Of a stretch of 64,000 nt of DNA, positions 9,038 to 17,517 are shown piece after piece. The stretch lies in assembly GCF_011067745.1 (NCBI RefSeq), contig NZ_JAAMPJ010000007.1, forward strand, positions 416,601 through 480,600, in the 5' to 3' direction. Each line of letters opens with the position of its first letter. Position 1 is the first letter of the stretch. The DNA is from Lentzea alba (lineage in GTDB: Bacteria > Actinomycetota > Actinomycetes > Mycobacteriales > Pseudonocardiaceae). The position numbers were made by a program, and so were the translations under genes. Below the pieces are notes generated by a model, which saw only the letters and a list, made by a program, of their open reading frames with translations, searched no databases and had not been told where the DNA came from.

Positions 9038-9619
9038 GTGAGTTACGTCGAAGCGTCCGACGGCGCACAGATCTTCTACAAGGACTGGGGTTCGGGCCGC
9101 CCGGTGGTGCTCAGCCACGGCTGGCCGCTGAACTCCGACAGCTGGGAGGCCCAGGGCCTCTTCCTGGCGGACAACGGGTACCGGGTGATCGCCCACGACC
9201 GGCGCGGGCACGGCCGGTCCACCCAGACGTGGCACGGCAACGAGATGGACACCTACGCCGACGACCTCGCCGCGCTCCTGACGTCCCTGGACCTGGACGA
9301 GGTCACTCTGGTCGGGTTCTCCACCGGTGGCGGCGACGTCGCGCGCTACGTCGGCCGGCACGGCACCGGCCGGGTGGCGCAGGTCGTGCTCGTCTCGGCG
9401 GTGCCACCGTTCATGCTGCGCACCGAGGACAACCCCGGCGGCGTGCCGGTGGAGGTGTTCGACGCGGCAGACCCCGACCTGAGCCCGGCCAAGATCGCGG
9501 CGGCCCACAACATCTCCCTGCGCCATCTCTACAAACTCTGCGCCGACACCCGCCGGTTCCGAGCCGCCTACGGCCAATCGCCCAGCGCCTACCGCAAGAA
9601 CAACAACACCGACACGTGA
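9038..9619 (+). pseudogene. Chimeric relic: haloperoxidase-type alpha/beta hydrolase N-terminus fused to AraC C-terminus
   Basis: The reading frame starts at a GTG (9038) with a good GAGGGAG site and encodes 193 residues. Residues 1 to about 137 are the N-terminal half of a non-heme chloroperoxidase-type hydrolase: [12 protein letters not shown] oxyanion region, HDRRGHGRS, and the nucleophile elbow GFSTGG. The catalytic Asp and His that should follow are absent. From [13 protein letters not shown] the sequence instead matches the first helix-turn-helix of an AraC-family regulator (ISLRHLYKL), then jumps to the family's final [13 protein letters not shown] block, skipping most of the second helix-turn-helix. 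Two in-frame deletions would explain this. It is unlikely to be an active enzyme; whether the product is made is unknown. Confidence 0.75.
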
Positions 9620-9620
9620 G

Positions 9621-9677
9621 CAGCGGTGAGCCAGAACCTGTACCCCCAGTACGGCAACAGGTTCTGGCTCACCGCTG
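9621..9677. terminator. 21-bp perfect hairpin
   Basis: Bases 9621-9641 pair with 9657-9677 around a 15-base loop. The hairpin begins one base after the stop of the chimeric gene and ends 12 bp before the stop of the convergent membrane-protein gene, so it can end both transcripts. Confidence 0.85.
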
Positions 9678-9689
9678 TTCGAGCCGCGG

Positions 9690-10745
9690 TCAGTGCGGCA
9701 GGACGAGCCGGTTGGCGATGTCGTACAGGTCGGCCAGCGGTACCCGGCCGGCGATGACGACCGGGCCTCCCTCGACCGCGCCGAGGACCCACAGCTGGTG
9801 GTAGCCGTTCTCGTTGACGTAGCGCGTCGCGTGGCCCTGCACGGGTTGTCCCGGTGTGCCGGTCGGGTCGCCGACGACAGCGCTGTTGACGAAGATCGAC
9901 GGCTCGACGGTGCACGTGCCCAGCGAGTAGCTCGTGTTGGTCCCTGCCCCTCCCAGGGGCCCTGCCGGGCTCTGTTGGACGTTGAAGGCGCAGATCCGCA
10001 ACCCGTTGGGCAGGTCGCGCAGGCCGTAGGCCGGGGTGACGGTCGTCGTGCCCGGGAACTTGATGTTCTCCGCGATCCGGCGGCCGGCGTCGACGAGTTG
10101 CTGCGCGGGCGCGGCACTGCCGGGCGCGGCGTTCACGTTCACGTACATCGAACCGCCGTCGGGGTGCGCCACGTACAGCTCGTACCCACCTGGCCCGGTG
10201 GACACCGAACTCTCGACCCCGGGCTGCCCCTTGATCGTCACAGCCTGGCCTGGACCCGACTTGAACGTCACCTTGTCCGGCGACACCATCCGGAACTCCT
10301 GGACGTCGACTTCCAGGACCTGGCCATCGGCCGTGACGGTCAGCATGTACTCGCCGCCGTACAGGGGAATGTCCGGCTTGGCCGCGCTGGACCCGACGTT
10401 GATCCGGTGCGCCCGGTAGGCGACCGAGCCCGGCGGGAGCCAGCCGAGGGAGTAGGGCATCTGCAGTCCTGCCGCGGCCTGCCCGGTGGGCACCGGGGTT
10501 TGGCTGCTTTGAGGCGCGTTGGCGATGATCTGGGGTTGCTCCGCGGAATCCGGCCGGTTCAGCACCACGGCGGTGACCGCGCCGAGGGTCAGCACGGTCG
10601 CCCCGGCGGCGACCGCGAGCGGCCGGCTCAGCCCGGAGCGCCTGCTGTCGATGCGTTGCCGCGCCGCGGCGAGCACCGCGTCGCTGTCGGGCGCGTCGTG
10701 TTCGCGCGCCGCGAAGGTGTCCTTGATCAGGTTCTCGATGTTCAT
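9690..10745 (-). CDS. Membrane-anchored sigma-factor partner protein
   Basis: This 351-residue protein has a short cytoplasmic N-terminus (about 40 residues, starting NIENLIKDTFAAREHDAP), one predicted membrane helix at about 40-62 and a long extracytoplasmic domain with no domain I recognise. Its ATG overlaps the TAA stop of the upstream sigma-factor gene by one base, so the two are translationally coupled. In actinomycetes, SigE-type sigma genes are often followed by such single-pass proteins, some of which act as anti-sigma factors. No HxxxCxxC zinc motif is visible, so an anti-sigma role is only inferred from position and topology. Confidence 0.8.
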   Translation of the reverse strand: MNIENLIKDTFAAREHDAPDSDAVLAAARQRIDSRRSGLSRPLAVAAGATVLTLGAVTAVVLNRPDSAEQPQIIANAPQSSQTPVPTGQAAAGLQMPYSLGWLPPGSVAYRAHRINVGSSAAKPDIPLYGGEYMLTVTADGQVLEVDVQEFRMVSPDKVTFKSGPGQAVTIKGQPGVESSVSTGPGGYELYVAHPDGGSMYVNVNAAPGSAAPAQQLVDAGRRIAENIKFPGTTTVTPAYGLRDLPNGLRICAFNVQQSPAGPLGGAGTNTSYSLGTCTVEPSIFVNSAVVGDPTGTPGQPVQGHATRYVNENGYHQLWVLGAVEGGPVVIAGRVPLADLYDIANRLVLPH

Positions 10746-11248
10746 TACCTCTCCCTGGCTTCCGCCATCTGCTCGATGGCCAAGCCGTTTCGCAGTGCCG
10801 CCAATGCCTTGTGGGCGTGCGCCCGGACGGTGGCCTGGGCGCAGCCGAGCAGCCCGGCGATCTCGGGATCGGGCAGCTGCTCGTAGTACCGCAGCACCAC
10901 CACGGCCCGCTGGCGCTTGGGCAGCCGCGCCAAGCGCTGCCACATGTCCTCGCGCGCGGCGTGGTCCGAAGCGAAATCGTCCGCCCGTGGCTCGTCCGGG
11001 AGGTCACCCGACGCGATCACACGTGCAGACCAGCTATGTCGCCAGGACAGGTAGCCGTTGGTCACCATCCGCAGCACATATCGGTCGGGATGATCCGTGC
11101 TGCTGATCCGGGACCAGTGCCGGTACACCTTGACCAGCACGTCCTGCACCAGATCAGCCGCCTGCTCCCGCTCGCCGGTGAGCATCGTCGCGTACCGCAG
11201 CAACCGCGGTAGTTGCGCTCGGGCGAAGTCGTCGTAGTCAGCCATCAC
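10745..11248 (-). CDS. SigE-family ECF RNA polymerase sigma factor
   Basis: This 167-residue protein has region 2 (LLRYATMLTGEREQAADLVQDVLVKVYRHW) and region 4 with a helix-turn-helix (LPDPEIAGLLGCAQATVRAHAHKALAALR). The order and length fit the short actinomycete SigE-type extracytoplasmic-function sigma factors. It directs RNA polymerase to alternative promoters. It is coupled to the following membrane protein gene by a one-base stop/start overlap, so the pair is probably a signal-transducing unit. The gene is divergent from a large secreted subtilase 119 bp away, which might be a target, but nothing in the sequence proves this. Confidence 0.92.
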   Translation of the reverse strand: MMADYDDFARAQLPRLLRYATMLTGEREQAADLVQDVLVKVYRHWSRISSTDHPDRYVLRMVTNGYLSWRHSWSARVIASGDLPDEPRADDFASDHAAREDMWQRLARLPKRQRAVVVLRYYEQLPDPEIAGLLGCAQATVRAHAHKALAALRNGLAIEQMAEARER

Positions 11249-11367
11249 CCTTGAAGACTCACCTCGACGGCGATCCGTTTACCGGCTTCGGCGAATAAAC
11301 AGGTTGATCCACTCACGAGTCATAGAGGTACGGGGGAAGTACCAGCCGACGTCACAAGGGGCGATCT

Positions 11368-14300
11368 GTGCGCAAACGCGGTTTCATCCATGCGGCGGTC
11401 TTAGCCGTGGTGGCCACCGGTGTGGCCGTCTCACCGGCAGCCGCGCGACAACCCACACCGGCGCCGGCCGAGGCGCCCAGGACGGTCACGCTGATCACCG
11501 GCGACAAGGTGACCGTGACCAGGAAGGACGGCTCCTGGGACGCGAAGATCCAGCCGGCCGCCCGGCTCGGGCCGGTGCGGTTCATCAAGTCGGTCAGCGC
11601 CAAGGGCGTCACGGTGATCCCGTCGGTCGCCGAGCCGCTGATCCGGGCGGGCAAACTGGATCGCAAGCTGTTCGACGTGACCGGCCTGATCGACCTGGGT
11701 TACGACGACGCCCACACGCCGGAGATCCCGCTGCTGGTCGAGTCCAAAGGCGCGCGGACGCTCGGCAGGATCACCCGTGAACTGCCGTCGGTCGCGCTCT
11801 CCGCGGTGGCCACGCCGAAGAACAAGGCCGCGGAACTGTTCGACAAGGCCGACGTGGGCAAGATCTGGCTCAACGGCAAGGTTCAGCCGTCACTGGACGT
11901 GAGCGTGCCGCAGGTCGGCGCGCCGGCCGCCTGGCAGGCCGGGCACACCGGCGCGGGCGCGACCGTCGCGGTCCTCGACACCGGCTACGACCCGAAACAC
12001 CCCGATCTGGCCGGGATCGTGAAGGGCGAGAAGGACTTCACCGGCGAAGGCATCGTCGACAACGTCGGGCACGGCACGCACGTGGCCTCGACCGTCGCCG
12101 GCCGTGGCGCCCAGTACACCGGCGTCGCCAAGGGCGCGGACCTGCTGATCGGCAAGGTCTGTCAGAAGAGCGGCTGCCCGTTCGACGCGATCCTCGCGGG
12201 CATGCAGTGGGCCGCGGACAGCGGCGCCAAGGTCGTGAACATGAGTCTGGGTGGCGGCCCCGGCGACGGCGTCAGCGACCCGCTGGAGATCGCGCTCAAC
12301 CGCCTCTCGGCGGAGAAGGGCACGTTGTTCGTGGTCGCTGCGGGCAACTACGGCCAGAGGACATCGGTCTCGAGCCCGGCGTCCGCGGACGCGGCACTCG
12401 CCGTGGCCAGCGTGAGCAAGCAGGACAAGTACAGCCTGTTCTCACAGCCGGGACCGCGGTTCAAGGACTACGCCGTCAAACCGGACATCGCCGCGCCCGG
12501 CGAGGACATCGTGGCCGCACGGGCCGAGGGCACGCTCGCCGACCGCGCTGTCGGCGAGCACCACGCGCGGCTGAGCGGCACCTCCATGGCGACGCCGCAC
12601 GTGGCCGGTGCCGCGGCGATCCTGGCCGCACAGCATCCGGACTGGACCGGCCCGCAGCTCAAGGCCGCGCTGATGGGCAGCGCGAGCCCGATCGACGCCA
12701 CGATCTACCAGCAGGGCGCCGGCCGGCTCGACGTGAGCCGGGCGTCCAGGCAGACGATCATCCCCAGCACGGGGAGCCTGAGTCTCGGTTTCGTGCGGTG
12801 GCCGCACAACCAGCCCGCGCTGACCAAGCAGATCACGTACCGCAACACCGGCAGCGCACCGGTTTCGCTGCGGCTGAGCATGGACGTCCCGGCATTCCGT
12901 CTGAACGCCGACGAGGTCACGGTGCCCGCCAACGGTGAGGCCACGGTGACGGTCACCTTCGACCACGCCGCCGCGCAGATCGGTGTCTACGGCGGCAGGC
13001 TCGTCGCCAAGAGCAGCGACGGCACGGTGATCCAGACGCCGGTCGGCGCGTACAAGGAACCGGAAAGCTACGACCTGACGACGAAGCTGATCGACCAGAA
13101 CGGCGCCGCGCCGCCCGGCGGCCTGCTGGCGAGCGCGATATGGGTTCCGCTGGGCACTGGCCAGGACGACTTCGACCTGATGGGCAACAACAGCACCGTT
13201 CGGCTGCCTGCGGGCCGGTACGCCGTGCTGGGCACGGTCCAGACGGCGGTTCCTGGTCAGCCCCTGCCGACCAGCACCAGGGTGGCCGACCCGGAGGTCG
13301 ACCTGCACAAGGACACCGTGGTCACGCTGGACGCCAGGAACAGCAAAAAGGTCACCGTGCAGACCGACGAGAAGGACGCCCGCCCGATCTCCTGGACGAA
13401 CGGGATGGTCATCGACACCGGTGCGCGTGGCGTGGGCTACTACAGCATGTCGGACAACAACGACTACACCGCGCCCACCACCAAGCACACCAAGGAGTTC
13501 CGGTACTTCGACCGGATGAAGCTCGAACGGCCCCAGGTCCGGCTGACGGTCGACAAGCCCGAGTCGTTCGAGATCCCCGTGCAGTGGATACCGGGCTCGC
13601 CGCAGCCGGCCGGCTCTCACGCACTGTCCGCTGTGGACGTTGGACATGCCACCCCCGGCGAGATCGCCGCGGCCGATCTCAAGGGCAAACTGGCGGTGTT
13701 CACCCTGGGCAACGGTGAGGGCCTCGAGTTCAGCCCGCGGGTGCGGGCCATCGCCGAGGCGGGCGCGAACTCGGCGCTGTTCCACTTCTCCGGCAGCCCT
13801 GTGCGGTTGATGGAGGCGCCGCCACTGCCGCTGACGTACACGTTCAGCCCCGACGGCGCTCGGCTGGCGAAGTTGCCGAACGCGTCCGTGACGCTGACCG
13901 GCTTGCCGGTCAGCCCGTACCGGTACGAGCTGGTGTTCCCCAGCTACGGGGACATTCCGGCGAACGTCACCTACCGGCCGCGCAACAGCGACCTGGCCAC
14001 GGTGAAGACGACCTACCGGGCGCCGGTGGACGGTGTGGGTTACGCGTCGATGTTCGCCACCGACGGGAAGTACGACCTGGAGGGCGCGCTGGAGTCGACG
14101 TCGACTCCGCAACCCCTGGAGCGGACCGAGTACTACTCCCCTGCCACTTGGACCAACTCCGTGAGCGTGCCGGCGGGCGATTCCGCGCAGAACTACGAGG
14201 CCGCCAAGCGGACCTTCAAGCCCGGCGACAAGGCCGCTGTGGACTGGGGCAAGGCCGTGATCGGGCCGGGCGTCACCGGGTCGGTGGGCTTCTTCTCGCC

Positions 14301-14922
14301 CGAGCCGCACCTGGCGTACCGCGCGGGCGAGAAGATCAACGCCCGGCTGCCGCTGTTCTCCGACTCGGCCGGCCACTCCGGGTTCCCCGACTCCGGCGAC
14401 ACCGGCGACACCGTGCTCTACGTCGACGGCAAGGAGATCGCCCGCAGCGGCCAACCCGGCAGCGGGCAGTTCACGGTGCCCGCTGCCGCGGCGAACTACC
14501 GGCTCACCGCCGAGGCGAGCCGGAGCAACCCGGGATGGCCGCTGTCCACGAAGGTCAGCGCGGAATGGGGCTTCCGGTCCGGGCACACCACCGCCGCCAC
14601 ACCACTGCCGTTGCTGTCGATCGGTTTCGATCCCAAGCTCGACCTGACGAACCGCGCGCCCCGCAACACGCTGTTCCCGGTGCCGTTCCGCGTCGACCGG
14701 CAGCCGGGCTCGCAGGGCGGCAAGGCCAAGCCGAACCAGGTCGAGGTGTCCCACGACGACGGGCAGACCTGGCAGCGGGTGCCGGTGCTGCACGCGAACG
14801 GCGCCTGGCTGGCGGTCATCCAGAACCCGGCGGCCGGGTTCGTGTCGCTGCGCGCAAGCGCCGCGGACCAGGACGGCAACACGGTGACCCAGACGATCAT
14901 CAGGGCCTACCAGGTGAGCTGA
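11368..14922 (+). CDS. Secreted S8 (subtilisin-like) serine peptidase, 1184 aa
   Basis: The protein starts with an N-terminal signal peptide ending near AAARQ, followed by a propeptide-like region to about residue 175. The subtilase domain has the catalytic triad Asp204 (VLDTGYD), His235 (GHGTHVAS) and Ser406 (SGTSMATPHVAG), with the oxyanion Asn in VAAGN. After the catalytic domain come about 700 residues of beta-rich extension of the type seen in large actinomycete subtilases, containing a possible protease-associated insert. The GTG start follows AAGGGG. Codon 12, inside the signal peptide, is the rare leucine codon TTA. The function is extracellular protein degradation; substrate preference is unknown. 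It is a single-gene unit ending in a hairpin. Confidence 0.95.
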   Translation: MRKRGFIHAAVLAVVATGVAVSPAAARQPTPAPAEAPRTVTLITGDKVTVTRKDGSWDAKIQPAARLGPVRFIKSVSAKGVTVIPSVAEPLIRAGKLDRKLFDVTGLIDLGYDDAHTPEIPLLVESKGARTLGRITRELPSVALSAVATPKNKAAELFDKADVGKIWLNGKVQPSLDVSVPQVGAPAAWQAGHTGAGATVAVLDTGYDPKHPDLAGIVKGEKDFTGEGIVDNVGHGTHVASTVAGRGAQYTGVAKGADLLIGKVCQKSGCPFDAILAGMQWAADSGAKVVNMSLGGGPGDGVSDPLEIALNRLSAEKGTLFVVAAGNYGQRTSVSSPASADAALAVASVSKQDKYSLFSQPGPRFKDYAVKPDIAAPGEDIVAARAEGTLADRAVGEHHARLSGTSMATPHVAGAAAILAAQHPDWTGPQLKAALMGSASPIDATIYQQGAGRLDVSRASRQTIIPSTGSLSLGFVRWPHNQPALTKQITYRNTGSAPVSLRLSMDVPAFRLNADEVTVPANGEATVTVTFDHAAAQIGVYGGRLVAKSSDGTVIQTPVGAYKEPESYDLTTKLIDQNGAAPPGGLLASAIWVPLGTGQDDFDLMGNNSTVRLPAGRYAVLGTVQTAVPGQPLPTSTRVADPEVDLHKDTVVTLDARNSKKVTVQTDEKDARPISWTNGMVIDTGARGVGYYSMSDNNDYTAPTTKHTKEFRYFDRMKLERPQVRLTVDKPESFEIPVQWIPGSPQPAGSHALSAVDVGHATPGEIAAADLKGKLAVFTLGNGEGLEFSPRVRAIAEAGANSALFHFSGSPVRLMEAPPLPLTYTFSPDGARLAKLPNASVTLTGLPVSPYRYELVFPSYGDIPANVTYRPRNSDLATVKTTYRAPVDGVGYASMFATDGKYDLEGALESTSTPQPLERTEYYSPATWTNSVSVPAGDSAQNYEAAKRTFKPGDKAAVDWGKAVIGPGVTGSVGFFSPEPHLAYRAGEKINARLPLFSDSAGHSGFPDSGDTGDTVLYVDGKEIARSGQPGSGQFTVPAAAANYRLTAEASRSNPGWPLSTKVSAEWGFRSGHTTAATPLPLLSIGFDPKLDLTNRAPRNTLFPVPFRVDRQPGSQGGKAKPNQVEVSHDDGQTWQRVPVLHANGAWLAVIQNPAAGFVSLRASAADQDGNTVTQTIIRAYQVS

Positions 14923-14936
14923 CCCGCGGTTCCTGG

Positions 14937-14970
14937 CTGCGCGGCGGTCGCGACAGCGTCCGCCGCGCAG
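14937..14970. terminator. 11-bp hairpin between convergent genes
   Basis: Bases 14937-14947 pair perfectly with 14960-14970 around a 12-base loop. The hairpin sits between the stops of the subtilase (14922) and the DMT transporter (14992), and no U-tract follows. Confidence 0.7.
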
Positions 14971-14991
14971 TCGTTCAAGGACGCAGGCGCC

Positions 14992-15852
14992 TCACACCCG
15001 CACACCGGCCGGCTCCGGCGTGGGCTCTTTCTGCCGGGTGTTCGCCGAGTAGTGGGCGACCGCGATCGCTCCGGCGATCGCCAGGACGAACCCGATGGTG
15101 GCGGCGGTCACGTAACCGTCGCGGATGTGGTCGTCGAGGTAGACCAGTCCGACGAACGACGAAAGCGCCGTGTTGGTGGTGAACATGATCGCGGTCACAT
15201 CGGTCGGACCGCCCTTCTGCAACGCCAACGCGAACAGCACCGCCGCGGTGAGTCCGTTGAGGACGATGGACCAGGCCGCCGGTTCCAGGACGAGCTGCCA
15301 CACGGCGTCCGGGACGTGGAGCGTTCGTGCCGAGATGCCGACGACGCTGTAGGCGACACCGGAGCCGAACGCCAGTGCCACCGTCGCCCAGACGTGGTTG
15401 TGGCGCCGGGCGTAGACGCCGATCGCTGCCACCGGAATCACCGAGGCCACGAGGATCCACCGCCAATGCGACGGCAGGGCCTGTGCCGGGCCCGGTTCGG
15501 CGGACACGCCCAGCAGCACCAGGCCGGTCGCGCCGACGACCAGCCCGCCCCATCCCGGTGCACGCAGGCGGGCGCCCATGAAAGTGCTGATCATGGCGGT
15601 CACGCCGACGCTGAACGCGAGCATCGACTGGACGAGGAACAACGGCAGCCGATGCAATGCCGCGGAGGCGAAGGCGAATCCCAGCAGGTTCACACCGAGG
15701 CCGAGGAAGTACAGCCACTGACGCCAGAGAGCGATGAGATCGAGAGACGATCCACCGTGCGCGGCCACCCGCCGGACACCCATCGACTCCAAGATCGAAC
15801 CACTGCCTGACGCCAGGGTCGCCAGCACGGCGAGAACGTAACCCAGAGCCAT
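14992..15852 (-). CDS. DMT (EamA-like) superfamily transporter
   Basis: The 286-residue product is almost entirely hydrophobic, with about ten predicted membrane segments. Two halves each begin with a small-residue-rich helix, the pattern of the drug/metabolite transporter superfamily. The second half contains FTTNTALSSFVGLVYLDDHIRDG, which resembles the end of the EamA repeat where a conserved acidic residue lies. The C-terminus is short and cytoplasmic. It lies 83 bp downstream of the hydrolase gene on the same strand and could be co-transcribed with it. The substrate is unknown. Confidence 0.82.
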   Translation of the reverse strand: MALGYVLAVLATLASGSGSILESMGVRRVAAHGGSSLDLIALWRQWLYFLGLGVNLLGFAFASAALHRLPLFLVQSMLAFSVGVTAMISTFMGARLRAPGWGGLVVGATGLVLLGVSAEPGPAQALPSHWRWILVASVIPVAAIGVYARRHNHVWATVALAFGSGVAYSVVGISARTLHVPDAVWQLVLEPAAWSIVLNGLTAAVLFALALQKGGPTDVTAIMFTTNTALSSFVGLVYLDDHIRDGYVTAATIGFVLAIAGAIAVAHYSANTRQKEPTPEPAGVRV

Positions 15853-15935
15853 TCGTCCATTGTGTCAGCCGGTGGCCGTGCTCCTTTCAACGTCCCCGTC
15901 GAGGGCGGCTGATTAAGCACCGACGCTCACTGCAT

Positions 15936-16805
15936 TCATTCCGGCAAGTCCGCCCTGTCGTCCTCGACGAGGGTGAGGATCCGGGAGATCGTGAGGTCCG
16001 GTTCCTCCAGGGGCAGCGCGTGGGTGGTCTTCGGCACGATCTCCGCGCGGAGGAGGGGATTGAGCGCCTCGACGCGCGCAGCGACCTCGCGTGAGTTGTG
16101 GACGGCGCAGTGTTCGGCGAGCACGAAGTGGACTGGCACGTCGATCGCGCGCAGTTGGTCGTCGGTGAACTCGTACTGTGGCGGGAAGTGCGGTTTGTAC
16201 TTGAGCCCGCGGAGCAGCAACGGGGCCAGTGTGCGGCGCACGTGGGGATCTCCGGACATGACCCGGCGCAGAATCGGCGCCGGCAGCAGCCAGCGGAACA
16301 TCTGGCCGAAGCTCCAGAGGACGAACCGCAACCCGATGGTCCCGAAGCCCCCTGGTTCGACGGCGATCACGCTCGCGATCCGGTCGGAGGAGCGCATGGC
16401 GAGGTCCAGCGCGATCATGGCGCCGCGGGAGATCCCGACGAGGTGGAACTTCTCGTGGCCGAGGCCGGCGAGCACGTCGGCGAGCCACTCCGCCTGGTCC
16501 TGGCCGCTCTGCACGGGACGCGTCTGGACAGAGCGACCCGGTTCGCCGATCGTGTCCACCGCGTACACCGTGTGCCGCTCGGCCAGTTCCGCGACGAAGA
16601 AGTACCAGGACAGCGACGTGCCCATGACACCGTGCAGCAGCACGATCGGCGTGCCCTGACCGGTGCCGCTGCGCCGGACCCTGGTCGGCCCGAACCGCGT
16701 CTCGACGTCCAGTTCCTCGGCCGGAACGGGCCACTTCCGCAAGATCGCGTCGTACGTGGCGAAGTACCTCTCCTGCGCCTTCTGATCCACGAACTTTCCG
16801 AGCAT
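15936..16805 (-). CDS. Alpha/beta hydrolase
   Basis: This 289-residue protein has the HGVMGTSLSWYFFV oxyanion region, a nucleophile elbow GISRGA (GxSxG) and a C-terminal histidine in TTHALPLEEPD. These fit the alpha/beta-hydrolase fold with a complete triad; the acid residue is probably the Asp in the VPVHFVLAEH region or nearby. There is no signal peptide, so it should be cytoplasmic. It is divergent from a TetR-family gene with only 92 bp between the starts, a layout in which the regulator usually represses both genes. The natural substrate is unknown. Confidence 0.88.
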   Translation of the reverse strand: MLGKFVDQKAQERYFATYDAILRKWPVPAEELDVETRFGPTRVRRSGTGQGTPIVLLHGVMGTSLSWYFFVAELAERHTVYAVDTIGEPGRSVQTRPVQSGQDQAEWLADVLAGLGHEKFHLVGISRGAMIALDLAMRSSDRIASVIAVEPGGFGTIGLRFVLWSFGQMFRWLLPAPILRRVMSGDPHVRRTLAPLLLRGLKYKPHFPPQYEFTDDQLRAIDVPVHFVLAEHCAVHNSREVAARVEALNPLLRAEIVPKTTHALPLEEPDLTISRILTLVEDDRADLPE

Positions 16806-16897
16806 CTCGACCCCCAGACCCGTTTTTCCAATGCAGATGCAATGCTATAGCGGCCGGTCCGTCCTGCCAACAGCGGCCGGTGTGACACAGTGATCAC
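16806..16897. promoter_or_regulatory. Divergent promoter/operator region of hydrolase and TetR genes
   Basis: The 92-bp gap contains the direct repeat AGCGGCCGGT at 16849-16858 and 16872-16881, 23 bp apart. It also has a GTGATCAC palindrome at 16890-16897 touching the TetR start codon, and an AATGCAGATGCAATGC stretch near 16830-16845. One or more of these could be the TetR operator; the choice is not decidable from sequence alone. Confidence 0.5.
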
Positions 16898-17497
16898 GTG
16901 CCGAAACGCGTTGACCACGACGAGAGAAGGCGTGAGATCGCGGAGGCGCTCTTCCGGATCGCGGCGACGCGGAGTCTTCAGGCGGTGACGCTGCGGGCGG
17001 TCGCCGCGGAGGCCGGCATCTCGATGTTCCAGGTGCAGTACTACTTCCCCACCAAAGAACAGATGCTGCACTACGCCTGGCAACGCATCACCGAACTGAG
17101 CGGCGAGCGGACAGGACGCGGCATCGCCGAGGCGTTCCGGACCGGCGACGAACGCGCCGTCATCCGCGCGTGCCTGCTCGGTGTGCTGCCGACCGACGAA
17201 CGCACCCGCATGCTGTGCGCGGTGCAGATCGCCTACTTCGCCGTTGACGTCACCCGTGGCGGCCAGGCTCCGGACCAGCAGGCCATGTTCCCCCACCTCG
17301 TGCGCCTGCTCGCCGACCAGCTCGAACAGGCCCAGCAGCGCGGCGGCGTTCCGGCGCACTTCGACACCCGGCTGGAGGCCGACGCGCTCGCGACCATGAC
17401 CGCCGGCCTGCTCAGCGCGATGCTGGTCGAGGCCTACGACACCGAACAGGCGACGCGGATCATCGACTACCGGCTCGGCCACCTGTTCGCCGGTTGA
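16898..17497 (+). CDS. TetR/AcrR-family transcriptional regulator
   Basis: This 199-residue regulator has an N-terminal helix-turn-helix (VTLRAVAAEAGISMFQVQYYF, about residues 28-48) of the TetR type, followed by an all-helical ligand-binding and dimerisation domain. The Q-V-Q-Y-Y-F end of the recognition helix is typical of the subfamily in which it replaces the usual LYYHF. The start is a GTG. It is divergent from the alpha/beta hydrolase and most likely controls that gene and itself. The ligand is unknown. Confidence 0.92.
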   Translation: MPKRVDHDERRREIAEALFRIAATRSLQAVTLRAVAAEAGISMFQVQYYFPTKEQMLHYAWQRITELSGERTGRGIAEAFRTGDERAVIRACLLGVLPTDERTRMLCAVQIAYFAVDVTRGGQAPDQQAMFPHLVRLLADQLEQAQQRGGVPAHFDTRLEADALATMTAGLLSAMLVEAYDTEQATRIIDYRLGHLFAG

Positions 17498-17517
17498 GCC
17501 CGCCACTCATCTCATAG

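Noticed and set aside
12442-14793. Long minus-strand open frame inside the subtilase gene
   Set aside because: Antisense artefact of high GC; the plus-strand frame has a complete catalytic triad.
15936-16805. Haloalkane dehalogenase or epoxide hydrolase as a specific call
   Set aside because: The fold is clear but residues that would separate these subfamilies could not be placed with confidence.
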